A stretch of DNA of 32,335 bases from Lachnospiraceae bacterium (GTDB lineage: Bacteria; Bacillota; Clostridia; Lachnospirales; Lachnospiraceae), in assembly GCA_016288495.1 (NCBI GenBank), contig JAEEZH010000033.1, positions 1 to 32,335 on the forward strand. Reading direction: 5' to 3'. Shown one piece after another: positions 9,930 to 19,169 of this stretch. The position numbers and the translations under genes are program-made. Under the pieces are notes generated by a model. That model had not been told where the DNA came from, searched no databases, and saw only the letters and a list, made by a program, of their open reading frames with translations. Position 1 is the first letter of the stretch; each line of letters opens with the position of its first letter.

Positions 9930-11222
9930 ATGGAACAGTATGTGATAAAGGGCGGTAAGCCCCTTGTCGGTGAGGTGGAGATAGCCGGTGCCAAAAACGC
10001 CGCCCTCGCCATAGTCGCTGCGGCGATCATGACCGACGAGACAGTCACAATAGAAAATCTGCCGGATGTCCGGGATATAAATGTGCTGCTGCAGGCCATG
10101 GCGGAGATAGGTGTCATTATTGACAGGACCGACCGCCATACCGTGAGGATAAATGCTTCACAGATCACGGATCTTGTAGTCGACAATGATTATATTAAGA
10201 GGATCAGGGGCTCCTACTATCTGGTAGGCGCACTTTTGGGCAAATATAAGAAGGTGGAAGTGGCTCTTCCCGGCGGCTGTAATATAGGAAGCCGTCCGGT
10301 GGACCAGCATCTGAAGGGCTTCAGGGCTCTGGGTGCAAAGGCGGATATCCACAGAGGCCGTATCAGGGCAGTAGCGGAAAAGCTCACCGCCAGCCATATT
10401 TATATGGATGTAGTTACGGTGGGCGCTACCATAAATGTAATGATGGCTGCGGCCATGGCTTCCGGAAAGACTATCATAGAAAATGCAGCCAAAGAGCCTC
10501 ACGTGGTAGACGTGGCGAACTTTCTCAACAGCATGGGAGCCAATATCAGAGGTGCAGGTACGGATGTCATACGTATCAGAGGAGTGGACAAATTCCACGG
10601 CACCGAGTATTCAGTGATCCCCGATCAGATCGAAGCCGGTACTTTTATGATGGCTGCGGCAGTGACAGGCGGGGATATTACAGTCAGAAATGTGATCCCC
10701 AAGCATCTGGAATCCATATCGGCAAAGCTTACGGAAATAGGCTGCCGCGTAGAGGAAAGAGGAGACAGGGTCAGAGTCATTTCAAACGGAGAACTGACCG
10801 GTACACATATCAAAACCCTTCCCTATCCGGGTTTTCCCACGGATATGCAGCCTCAGATGGGAGTTACCTTATCTCTGGCAAAGGGAATATCCGTTATCAC
10901 GGAAAGCATATTTGAAAACAGATTTAAATACATGGATGAGCTCATCCGTATGGGAGCAAATCTTAAAGTCGAAGGAAATGTGGCCATAATCGAGGGTGTG
11001 AAGGAGCTGACAGGAGCCCGGATCAATGCACCTGATCTGAGAGCGGGTGCCGCACTCGTGCTGGCTGCTTTGGCTGCAGACGGATTTTCCGTTATCAGTG
11101 ATATACATTTTATTCAAAGAGGATATGAAGACTTTCATATCAAGCTTCAGTCTCTGGGCGGTCAGATAGAGTTGGTCGACAGCGAGAAGGAAGTGACGAA
11201 GTTTAAGTTAAAGGTTGGTTGA
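9930..11222 (+). CDS. murA: UDP-N-acetylglucosamine 1-carboxyvinyltransferase
   Basis: MEQYVIKGGKPLVGEVEIAGAKNAALAIVAAAI; PGGCNIGSRPVDQHLKG with the active-site-loop Cys; GYEDFHIKLQSLGGQI C-terminus. ATG 9930 is preferred to the ORF-track 9879. Confidence 0.95.
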   Translation: MEQYVIKGGKPLVGEVEIAGAKNAALAIVAAAIMTDETVTIENLPDVRDINVLLQAMAEIGVIIDRTDRHTVRINASQITDLVVDNDYIKRIRGSYYLVGALLGKYKKVEVALPGGCNIGSRPVDQHLKGFRALGAKADIHRGRIRAVAEKLTASHIYMDVVTVGATINVMMAAAMASGKTIIENAAKEPHVVDVANFLNSMGANIRGAGTDVIRIRGVDKFHGTEYSVIPDQIEAGTFMMAAAVTGGDITVRNVIPKHLESISAKLTEIGCRVEERGDRVRVISNGELTGTHIKTLPYPGFPTDMQPQMGVTLSLAKGISVITESIFENRFKYMDELIRMGANLKVEGNVAIIEGVKELTGARINAPDLRAGAALVLAALAADGFSVISDIHFIQRGYEDFHIKLQSLGGQIELVDSEKEVTKFKLKVG

Positions 11223-11266
11223 GTTGATTCAGACGAGGTTGTTCTGAGCGTGGGAATACTTTTAAA

Positions 11267-11301
11267 AAGATCCTTCGTCGCAAGGCTCCTCAGGATGACA
11301 G
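11267..11301 (-). repeat. Palindromic intergenic element, reverse orientation (TGTCATCCTGAGGAGCCTTGCGACGAAGGATCTT on minus)
   Basis: Plus strand aagatccttcgtcgcaaggctcctcaggatgaca matches the element family at 16303, 17343, 19136 and 30881. Confidence 0.7.
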
Positions 11302-11346
11302 TAGTTTTGGCAGATGTTTAGCCAGTAGTTTTGACAGGAGGTAAAG

Positions 11347-12537
11347 ATGAGCGAAAAGAAGCTTTTTACATCAGAGTCCGTTACTGAGGGACATCCTGAT
11401 AAAGTGTGTGATATGGTATCCGATGCCATACTTGATGCCTGCTATGAGCAGGATCCGCAGAGCAGAGTGGCCTGTGAGACAGTGAGCTGTACCGGTTTTG
11501 TACTGGTGACCGGTGAGATCACCACAAAGGCTGTGCTGGATATCCCCACTATCGTCAGACAGACCGTTATAGATATAGGATATGATGATGGCAAAAAGGG
11601 TCTGGACGGTAATTCCTGTGCGGTCATGGTGGCTCTTGACCAGCAGTCTCCCGATATTGCCATGGGAGTGGATAAGGCGCTGGAAGCCAGGTCGGGATCC
11701 CTTGCGGATGATCTGGACACGGGTGCCGGTGACCAGGGTATGATGTTCGGATATGCTACCAATGAGACCGAGGATTATATGCCTTATTCCATATATCTGG
11801 CACACAAGCTTTCCAGACAGCTTACAAAGGTCCGTAAGGACGGTACTCTCAAGTATCTGAGACCCGACGGAAAGACCCAGGTATCCGTAGAATATGATGA
11901 GAATGACAAGCCGGTCCGTCTGGAGGCAGTGGTTCTTTCCACCCAGCACGATGAGGATGTGACCCAGGAGCAGATCCATGAGGATATAAAGAAATATGTG
12001 TTTGAGCCCATCCTGCCCAAGGAGCTGCTGGATGATAAGACCAAATATTTCATCAACCCTACGGGAAGATTTGTGATCGGCGGACCTCACGGAGATGCCG
12101 GACTCACCGGCCGTAAGATAATAGTAGACACCTACGGCGGATATGCCCGTCACGGCGGCGGAGCTTTCTCCGGCAAGGATTGTACAAAGGTGGACAGATC
12201 GGCAGCTTATGCAGCCAGATATGTGGCTAAAAATATAGTGGCAGCAGGCCTTGCAGCCAAGTGTGAGATCCAGCTTTCATATGCCATAGGCGTGGCAGAG
12301 CCCACTTCAGTCAGAGTAGATACCTTTGGTACAGGCACCGTTTCCGATGAAAAGCTGATCAATATAGTCAGAGAGAATTTTGACCTTCGTCCCGCAGGGA
12401 TCATAAAGATGCTGGATCTGAGGAGACCTATTTACAAACAGACGGCTGCTTACGGACATTTCGGAAGAAATGATCTGGATCTCCCCTGGGAGAAGCTGGA
12501 CAAGGTAGATATCCTTAAGAGTGCAGCAGCGAAATAA
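11347..12537 (+). CDS. metK: S-adenosylmethionine synthetase
   Basis: [89 protein letters not shown] aggaggt. Confidence 0.97.
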   Translation: MSEKKLFTSESVTEGHPDKVCDMVSDAILDACYEQDPQSRVACETVSCTGFVLVTGEITTKAVLDIPTIVRQTVIDIGYDDGKKGLDGNSCAVMVALDQQSPDIAMGVDKALEARSGSLADDLDTGAGDQGMMFGYATNETEDYMPYSIYLAHKLSRQLTKVRKDGTLKYLRPDGKTQVSVEYDENDKPVRLEAVVLSTQHDEDVTQEQIHEDIKKYVFEPILPKELLDDKTKYFINPTGRFVIGGPHGDAGLTGRKIIVDTYGGYARHGGGAFSGKDCTKVDRSAAYAARYVAKNIVAAGLAAKCEIQLSYAIGVAEPTSVRVDTFGTGTVSDEKLINIVRENFDLRPAGIIKMLDLRRPIYKQTAAYGHFGRNDLDLPWEKLDKVDILKSAAAK

Positions 12538-12553
12538 GATCTTGTCTGAAGTC

Positions 12554-12584
12554 AAACGGGAGGCCATGTCCTCCCGTTTTTTTG
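12554..12584 (+). terminator. Rho-independent terminator after metK
   Basis: aaACGGGAGGccatgtCCTCCCGTttttttg: perfect stem plus U-tract. Confidence 0.92.
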
Positions 12585-12604
12585 TAACATAAGAAGGGGG
12601 AAAT

Positions 12605-15600
12605 ATGTCGTTTGTACATCTTCACACGCATACGGAATATTCGCTTCTCGATGGATCGAATAAGATAACCGAATATGTGAAACGTGTCAAAGAGCTGGGG
12701 ATGAACGCCGCAGCCATAACGGATCACGGTGTGATGTACGGCGTCATAGATTTTTACAAGGCTGCCAGGGCGGCAGGGATCCATCCTGTCCTTGGCTGTG
12801 AGATATATGTGGCTCCGGGTTCCCGCTTTGACAAAAGCGGGGCGGCTTCCGAAGATAAATATCATCATCTGGTGCTTTTGGCTGAAAACAATACCGGCTA
12901 TGCAAATCTGATGAAAATAGTATCCAACGGTTTTACGGAAGGATACTATTACAGACCCAGGGTGGATATGGAGATCCTGGAAAAATATCATGAGGGCATA
13001 ATCGCCCTGTCCGCCTGTCTGGCGGGAGAGATTCCCAGAAATATAATGCGGAATATGATAAATGAAGCCAAGGAGGCGGCGCTTAAATACCAGCGCTGCT
13101 TTGGCAAGGGCAATTTTTACCTGGAGCTGCAGGATCACGGGATCCCCGACCAGCGCCGGGTAAACAGCGTGCTCCTGAATTTTGCAAATGAGCTGGACAT
13201 ACCCTTGGTGGCGACTAATGATATTCATTACACTTACGCGGATGATGTGAGGCCCCATGATATACTGCTGTGCCTGCAGACCGGGAAAAAGCTTTCGGAT
13301 GAAGACCGTATGCGCTATGAGGGCGGTCAGTATTACGTAAAGAGCGAGGAAGAGATGCGTTCTCTTTTTGCTTATGCGCCCCAGGCCATAGACAATACGC
13401 AGCTCATCGCCGACAGGTGTCAGGTGGAGATAGAATTCGGCGTCACCAAGCTTCCGAGATTCGAGGTACCTCAGGGCTTTGATGCAAAGAGTTATCTGAC
13501 TAAGCTTTGTTACGACGGGCTTAAGGAACGATATCCGGAAGGTGATGAGTCGCTTAAGGAAAGACTGGATTATGAGCTTAAGACCATTGAAAAGATGGGT
13601 TATATCGAGTATTTTCTCATAGTCTGGGATTTCATCAATTATGCCCGTTCAAAGGGCATACCGGTAGGACCCGGACGAGGCTCTGCGGCGGGCAGCATAG
13701 TTTCCTACTGTCTGCATATCACAAACATAGATCCCATAAAGTACAGCCTGCTGTTTGAGAGATTCCTGAATCCTGAGCGTGTATCCATGCCCGATATAGA
13801 TATCGACTTCTGTTATGAACGAAGGAGCGAGGTCATAGATTATGTGGTGGAAAAATACGGTCATGACAAGGTAGTCCAGATAGTCACCTTCGGTACTCTG
13901 GGGGCAAAAAATGTGATCAGGGATGTGGCCAGGGTTATGGAGCTTCCTTATTCGGAGGCTGATACCATAGCCAAGATGATCCCCAATGAACTGAATATGA
14001 CCCTGACCCACGCCATGGAGGTAAATCCCGAACTGAAAAATCTCTATGACAGTGATATGAGGATCAAAGATCTGATAGATATGTCTCTTCGTCTGGAGGG
14101 TCTTCCCAGACATACGTCCATGCATGCTGCGGGAGTGGTGATCTGCCGTGAGAGCGCGGATGAATATGTGCCCTTGTCAAGGGCCTCTGACGGAACCATC
14201 ACCACTCAGTTCACCATGACAACTGTGGAAGAACTGGGACTTTTGAAGATGGACTTCCTGGGCCTGCGCACTCTGACGGTGATAAAAGATGCCATCGAAA
14301 TGATAAAGAGGGACAAGGGCGTGGATATAGACTGGGATAAGATGGAATACAATGATCCCGAGGTGTTCAATCTGATATCCACAGGCAAGTGTGCCGGTAT
14401 CTTTCAGTTGGAATCCAGGGGTATGGCTTCCTTCATGAAGGAGCTGCGTCCCAGATCCCTTGAGGATGTGATCGCGGGTATATCTCTTTACAGACCCGGC
14501 CCCATGGATTTTATTCCAAAATACATAAAGGGAAAAAACAATCAGAATGAGATCACCTATGCCTGCGAGCAGCTGCGCCCTATATTGGAGCCTACCTACG
14601 GCTGTATAGTTTATCAGGAGCAGGTAATGCAGATAGTCCGGGATCTGGGCGGATATTCCCTGGGCCGCTCCGATCTGGTGCGCCGTGCCATGAGTAAGAA
14701 AAAGCAGAGCGTCATGGAGCAGGAGCGCAATAATTTTATATACGGAAACGAAGAAGAAAATGTGCCGGGCTGTGTCAGCAAAGGCATAGATCCGAAGGTG
14801 GCGGATGATATCTATAATTCCATGATGGATTTTGCAAAGTATGCGTTCAATAAATCCCATGCTGCCTGCTATGCTGTGGTGGCTTATCAGACGGCATATC
14901 TGAAAAGATATTATCCCAGCCGTTTTATGGCTGCCCTTATGACTTCGGTGGAGGGTAATTCCGACAAGATATATGATTATATCTATGAATGCCGCCAGCG
15001 TAATATAGAGATATTGCCACCTGACATAAACGAAGGCTTTGCGGGGTTCTCGGTATCCGCAGGCGATTCCCGGAATGAAGCAGATGGTAAGACGACTGTT
15101 TATGATGGGATAAGATACGGGCTTTGCGCCATAAAGGGCGTGGGAGAGAACGTGGTGAGCAGTGTGATCGCCGAGAGGACCCAGGGCGGAGAATTCAGGA
15201 ATCTTGAGGATTTTGTACAGAGGACCACGGGTATCGTAAACAAAAAATGTGTGGAAAGCTTTATAAAAGCCGGAGCCTTTGACTGCTTTCCCCATAACCG
15301 CCGGCAGATGCTGGGGGTATATGAGGACATGATGAGCAATACTTCATCGAAAAAGAAAAATGTCATAGCCGGTCAGATGAGTCTTTTTGATCTGGCGGGA
15401 GAAGAGGATAAAAAGAAATTTGAATTTCAGATCGATGATGTACCGGAATTCCCCAAGGCCACCCTTCTGTCTTTTGAAAAGGAGGTCATGGGAATATATG
15501 TAAGCGGACATCCACTGGAGTCCGACATGGATCTATGGAAAAGGGTAGTGACAGCAAAGGCAAAGGACTTCAGGATAGATGAGGAGACCGGTGAGGCGGC

Positions 15601-16096
15601 TGTAAAGGATGGCGAAAAAGTCACTGTGGGAGGACTGATCAGTTCGGTCACTGTCAGAAGTACGAAAAAGGGCGATCTGATGGCAAATGTGTCCGTAGAG
15701 GATATTTACGGAAATATCCAGATGCTGGTATGGCCAAAGATATATATCCAGTACGGCCGGCTGCTGGAGGAGGACCGCAAGGTCTTTGTGAGGGGGCGTG
15801 TCCAGGCAAAGGATGAGCAGGATGCAGAGCTCATCGTTGATGAATTTATTCCCTTTGAGGAAGTGCCGAAGGAGATATGGATACAGTTCAATGACAGGGC
15901 GGATTATGAGAAACACAGCGCGCTTGTGGAAGAAAAAGCGGCAGCGGGCGCGGCTTCGACGGCCCATGATGTGATCTGCATCTATTTAAAGACGGAAAAA
16001 CAGATTAAAAAATTAAAAACGAGAGTGACCGCCGATAATGTTACGGTGTCCGCTCTCGCTGAGTGTTTCGGAATTGAAAATGTGAAGCTGAGGTGA
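12605..16096 (+). CDS. dnaE: DNA polymerase III subunit alpha
   Basis: PHP-domain start FVHLHTHTEYSLLDG; GPGRGSAAGSIVSYCLHITNIDPI; MPDIDIDFCYERR; YQEQVMQIVRDLGGYSLGRSDLVRRAMSKKK; C-terminal OB-like region. Confidence 0.96.
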   Translation: MSFVHLHTHTEYSLLDGSNKITEYVKRVKELGMNAAAITDHGVMYGVIDFYKAARAAGIHPVLGCEIYVAPGSRFDKSGAASEDKYHHLVLLAENNTGYANLMKIVSNGFTEGYYYRPRVDMEILEKYHEGIIALSACLAGEIPRNIMRNMINEAKEAALKYQRCFGKGNFYLELQDHGIPDQRRVNSVLLNFANELDIPLVATNDIHYTYADDVRPHDILLCLQTGKKLSDEDRMRYEGGQYYVKSEEEMRSLFAYAPQAIDNTQLIADRCQVEIEFGVTKLPRFEVPQGFDAKSYLTKLCYDGLKERYPEGDESLKERLDYELKTIEKMGYIEYFLIVWDFINYARSKGIPVGPGRGSAAGSIVSYCLHITNIDPIKYSLLFERFLNPERVSMPDIDIDFCYERRSEVIDYVVEKYGHDKVVQIVTFGTLGAKNVIRDVARVMELPYSEADTIAKMIPNELNMTLTHAMEVNPELKNLYDSDMRIKDLIDMSLRLEGLPRHTSMHAAGVVICRESADEYVPLSRASDGTITTQFTMTTVEELGLLKMDFLGLRTLTVIKDAIEMIKRDKGVDIDWDKMEYNDPEVFNLISTGKCAGIFQLESRGMASFMKELRPRSLEDVIAGISLYRPGPMDFIPKYIKGKNNQNEITYACEQLRPILEPTYGCIVYQEQVMQIVRDLGGYSLGRSDLVRRAMSKKKQSVMEQERNNFIYGNEEENVPGCVSKGIDPKVADDIYNSMMDFAKYAFNKSHAACYAVVAYQTAYLKRYYPSRFMAALMTSVEGNSDKIYDYIYECRQRNIEILPPDINEGFAGFSVSAGDSRNEADGKTTVYDGIRYGLCAIKGVGENVVSSVIAERTQGGEFRNLEDFVQRTTGIVNKKCVESFIKAGAFDCFPHNRRQMLGVYEDMMSNTSSKKKNVIAGQMSLFDLAGEEDKKKFEFQIDDVPEFPKATLLSFEKEVMGIYVSGHPLESDMDLWKRVVTAKAKDFRIDEETGEAAVKDGEKVTVGGLISSVTVRSTKKGDLMANVSVEDIYGNIQMLVWPKIYIQYGRLLEEDRKVFVRGRVQAKDEQDAELIVDEFIPFEEVPKEIWIQFNDRADYEKHSALVEEKAAAGAASTAHDVICIYLKTEKQIKKLKTRVTADNVTVSALAECFGIENVKLR

Positions 16097-16140
16097 CTCC
16101 TCCGGCTGTCATCTTAATGATGTCATTCTGAAAAGCCCCC

Positions 16141-16321
16141 GGCTGTTATTCTGAGGAGCACTATCCCAGCTGTCATTCTGAGGAACACTATCCCGGCTGT
16201 CATTCTGAGGAGCACTATCCCAGCTGTCATTCTGAGGAGCACTATCCCAGCTGTCATTCTGAGGAGCACTATCCCGGCTGTCATTCTGAGGAGCACTATC
16301 CCAGCTGTCATTCTGAGGAGC
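16141..16321. repeat. 27-bp tandem repeat array (6 full units plus a partial), consensus RGCTGTCATTCTGAGGAGCACTATCCC
   Basis: Units start at 16141, 16168, 16195, 16222, 16249, 16276 and 16303 (partial), with few substitutions. The array ends in a full-length palindromic element. Confidence 0.95.
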
Positions 16322-16349
16322 AAAGCGACGAAGAATCTTACAATGACAG
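16303..16349 (+). repeat. Palindromic intergenic element terminating the 27-bp array; overlaps the pfkA stop region
   Basis: agctgTCATTCTGAGGAGCAAAGCGACGAAGAATCTTACAATGACAg. Confidence 0.7.
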
Positions 16350-17312
16350 GATCCTGGCCACATTATATTCATACTCGGGGATCTCTTTCTGCATCTCAAG
16401 GGCTTCATCGATGTCAAAATCCACAAATTCCCCGTGCTGATAACCTACTACCCTGTTTGATTTACCCTTTGCCAGAAGGTCGGCTGCCATGGCGCCCATG
16501 ATGGAAGCGTAATAGCGGTCCTTACAGGAGGGTGATCCGCCTCTTTGCATGTAACCGAGGATGGTGGCTCTGGTCTCCATGCCGGTAGCGGCTTCTATAC
16601 GTCTGGCCATGGAAGTGGAGTGACCTATGCCCTCTGCATTTATTATGAGATGGTGGGTTTTACCCTTCTTTCTGTTTCTGATGATATTGTTGATTATCTC
16701 CTGCTCATTGTATTCATATTTTTCCGGTAATAGGATATCTTCCTCACCATTGGCCACGCCGCACCAAAGGGCTATGTAGCCGGCGTTTCTGCCCATTACC
16801 TCTATAATGGAGCAGCGCTCATGGGATGAAGATGTATCCCTGACCTTATCGATGGCCTGCATGGCGGTATTTACTGCAGTATCAAAACCGATGGTATAAT
16901 CGGTGCAGGCTATGTCCAGATCTATGGTTCCGGGTATCCCCACTGTATTTACGCCGTTTCGGGCGAGCGCCTGGGCTCCCCTGTAGGAACCGTCTCCGCC
17001 GATGACCACTATTCCGTCTATACCGAACTTTTTACACATATCGGCACCCTGCTTCTGTCCCTCCGGGGTGTGGAAAGCCGAACAGCGTGCAGTACCCAGA
17101 ATGGTACCACCCCTTTGAATGGTATCGGACACATCATAGGAGTGCATTTCGATGATGTCCCCTGCCAGCAGGCCTTTGTAACCGCGCTTAATACCCATTA
17201 CCTTCATGCCGTTGTTAAGGGATTTTCTGACTACCGATCTGACTGCCGCATTCATGCCGGGGGCATCGCCGCCACTGGTCAGAACACCGATTGTTTTCAC
17301 TTGTTTTGACAT
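16338..17312 (-). CDS. pfkA: 6-phosphofructokinase, ATP-type
   Basis: IGVLTSGGDAPGMNAAVRSVVRKSL; GGDGSYRGAQALA; PGTIDLDIACTDYTIGFDTAVNTAMQAIDKVRDT; EVMGRNAGYIAL. GGDG and PGTID favour the ATP rather than the PPi type. Confidence 0.95.
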   Translation of the reverse strand: MSKQVKTIGVLTSGGDAPGMNAAVRSVVRKSLNNGMKVMGIKRGYKGLLAGDIIEMHSYDVSDTIQRGGTILGTARCSAFHTPEGQKQGADMCKKFGIDGIVVIGGDGSYRGAQALARNGVNTVGIPGTIDLDIACTDYTIGFDTAVNTAMQAIDKVRDTSSSHERCSIIEVMGRNAGYIALWCGVANGEEDILLPEKYEYNEQEIINNIIRNRKKGKTHHLIINAEGIGHSTSMARRIEAATGMETRATILGYMQRGGSPSCKDRYYASIMGAMAADLLAKGKSNRVVGYQHGEFVDFDIDEALEMQKEIPEYEYNVARILSL

Positions 17313-17340
17313 AGATCAATCCTTTCTAATCAAGATGCTT

Positions 17341-17379
17341 TCGTCATTCTGAGGCCTTTAGGCCGAAGAATCTTTTCAT
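17341..17379 (+). repeat. Palindromic intergenic element, GGCC-stem variant
   Basis: cgtcATTCTGAGGCCtttaGGCCGAAGAATctttt. Confidence 0.75.
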
Positions 17380-17479
17380 TACTCTTGACATTATCTTCAA
17401 TATCCGGTTTAAATGAAAAACACACACCTGTATTCTACCATATCCAACAATCTTTTTCAGCCTTTTTTTGTTTTAAGAA

Positions 17480-17508
17480 TTGACCATTTATGTTTTTTCG
17501 ACTATAGT
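17480..17508 (+). promoter_or_regulatory. Candidate promoter for rubrerythrin (TTGACC-17-TATAGT)
   Basis: ttgacc 17480-17485, tatagt 17503-17508. Confidence 0.55.
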
Positions 17509-17569
17509 TCTATTTGTAGCAAGATGATTGCGAAGCAACAGGAAGCATTCTGAAAGAGGAGGTATTGAT

Positions 17570-18109
17570 ATGAGCAGCAAATATGCGGGAACACAGACAG
17601 AAAAGAATCTTGAAGCGGCTTTTGCAGGTGAATCCCAGGCCAGAAATAAGTACACCTATTTTGCATCAAAGGCAAAAAAAGAGGGCTTTGAGCAGATAGC
17701 GGCCCTGTTCCTTAAGACAGCAGATAACGAGAAGGAGCATGCAAAGCTGTGGTTTAAGGAATTAAACGGGATCGGTGATACTGCTGCCAATCTGGAGGCT
17801 GCGGCAGACGGCGAGAATTATGAGTGGACGGATATGTATGAGGGCTTTGCGAAGACTGCCGAGGAGGAAGGTTTTCCGGAGCTGGCAGAAAAGTTCCGTC
17901 TCGTGGCAGCCATAGAAAAGCATCATGAGGAAAGATATCGCGCCCTTCTTAAGAATGTACAGATGGCAGAGGTTTTTGCAAAGAGTGAAGTGAAGGTCTG
18001 GGAATGCCGTAACTGCGGACATATCGTAGTCGGCGAAAAGGCCCCCGACATATGTCCCACCTGTGCACATCCCCAGGCGTACTTTGAGGTGAACGCCGAG
18101 AACTATTGA
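17570..18109 (+). CDS. Rubrerythrin
   Basis: [39 protein letters not shown] (ferritin-like diiron domain) and C-terminal rubredoxin-type [33 protein letters not shown] gaggagg. ATG 17570 is preferred to 17528. Confidence 0.96.
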   Translation: MSSKYAGTQTEKNLEAAFAGESQARNKYTYFASKAKKEGFEQIAALFLKTADNEKEHAKLWFKELNGIGDTAANLEAAADGENYEWTDMYEGFAKTAEEEGFPELAEKFRLVAAIEKHHEERYRALLKNVQMAEVFAKSEVKVWECRNCGHIVVGEKAPDICPTCAHPQAYFEVNAENY

Positions 18110-18257
18110 GAGACAGGCTGTGAAGCAGGTGCATGACTGTGCAGATATCTTCTTTACGATCATATCGATATTTCAAGGCGGGATATTTAAGGGATGGTTT
18201 TCCAGGAAGAAGCCTACAGCATGATAGAAATTGTATATAGACCCCGGCAAATATACA

Positions 18258-18710
18258 ATGAAGAAAGAAAGACAGTGCTTTTGGCTAAGGTGGAGGGGGA
18301 ATATCAGGTTGAAGGGTAAGATTGGTAAAATAATAAAGATCCTGCTAGTTTTGTTGATAGTAGTTGCGGCCCTCATAGCCTTTTTATACGGTGAGGTATT
18401 AAAATATACCGATACCCATACCTGGGCGACTATATATATGACAGGGACGATGGATTCAGATACGGCAGATACATTTTCCGAGGAGCATGAATATTTAAAG
18501 GGTGAGGATATAGTTATCGGGACTACGATACTCAGGATAACGAAGATCACGCACGCCGGAGATGTGACCTTTGAGGTGAAGCAGGGTGAGATAAAAAACG
18601 ATTCCGGCGTAATAGTCTTAGTTGATACCATATCTTTGAACGAGTCGAAATGGTACCGGATGAGCAATGGGAATTTTAACCTTCGGGTGACTAATAATAG
18701 GTATCAGTAA
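18258..18710 (+). CDS. Hypothetical single-pass membrane protein
   Basis: Open frame with TM segment IIKILLVLLIVVAALIAFLYGEVL. Start uncertain (18231 or 18258). Confidence 0.5.
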   Translation: MKKERQCFWLRWRGNIRLKGKIGKIIKILLVLLIVVAALIAFLYGEVLKYTDTHTWATIYMTGTMDSDTADTFSEEHEYLKGEDIVIGTTILRITKITHAGDVTFEVKQGEIKNDSGVIVLVDTISLNESKWYRMSNGNFNLRVTNNRYQ

Positions 18711-18717
18711 GATACAG

Positions 18718-18915
18718 TTATGTTTGCCGTCCGACGATGTAGTCGATGGAAACCTTATAATGATCAGCAAGTATAATGGCATAAGAGAGCGGCAGCTCCC
18801 TTGTGCCATTTTCATATCTGCGATACACTTCCCGCTGGCAGTTCAGGATCTCTGCGACCTGCTTCTGTGTCATATCATGATCTGTTCTTAAGTCTTTTAA
18901 TCTGCTGAAATACAT
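18718..18915 (-). CDS. Small XRE-family helix-turn-helix regulator (65 aa)
   Basis: MYFSRLKDLRTDHDMTQKQVAEILNCQREVYRRYENGTRELPLSYAIILADHYKVSIDYIVGRQT, a canonical HTH_3. The longer ORF-track version to 19449 runs through repeat DNA and is not credible. RBS aaaaggga upstream of this ATG on minus. Confidence 0.88.
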   Translation of the reverse strand: MYFSRLKDLRTDHDMTQKQVAEILNCQREVYRRYENGTRELPLSYAIILADHYKVSIDYIVGRQT

Positions 18916-18991
18916 GGTAGTCTCCCTTTTGACAATACTACCAAACGGTGGCATAATTGAGTTGTAAATGCTACTATTTGGTTGCAAAAAT

Positions 18992-19010
18992 TCCCACCTG
19001 AGGGGTGGGA
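18992..19010 (-). terminator. Hairpin TCCCACC...GGTGGGA followed by T-run on the minus strand
   Basis: tCCCACCtgaggGGTGGGa flanked by aaaaatt on the left, which reads as a T-tract on minus. Confidence 0.4.
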
Positions 19011-19133
19011 GTAAAAATAGGGGCGGGGTGGTAAGATTAAAACAGTAAAAGCCGGCATTGTTCCGTACTTTGTAGTTGTTGTTGGGTACCATGTAGTTTC
19101 GTGAGTTTATTCTGAGTAAATAATCGCACCGTG

Positions 19134-19163
19134 ATGTCATTCTGAGCGAAGCGAAGAATCTCT
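19134..19163 (+). repeat. Palindromic intergenic element (canonical form) at the left edge of the inverted-arm array
   Basis: gatgtcATTCTGAGCGAAGCGAAGAATctct. Confidence 0.8.
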
Positions 19164-19169
19164 TGTGCG

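Noticed and set aside
11223-11346. SAM riboswitch upstream of metK
   Set aside because: Looked for a multi-helix leader with terminator; found only the palindromic element and a short direct repeat.
14177-15295. 372-aa minus-strand ORF opposite dnaE
   Set aside because: Fully antisense to a well-supported dnaE with conserved motifs; the translation has no recognisable domain and low-complexity His/Ile-rich character typical of shadow ORFs.
16109-16426. 105-aa minus ORF with SAPQNDSWD repeats, and the overlapping 66-aa LRMTAGIVL repeat ORF
   Set aside because: Both are translations of the 27-bp tandem repeat array in different frames; they overlap pfkA and have no independent coding evidence.
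16920-16945. PfkA motif TIDLD instead of the textbook TIDND
   Set aside because: I recall this variant from other Lachnospiraceae PfkA sequences, so it is probably clade-typical.
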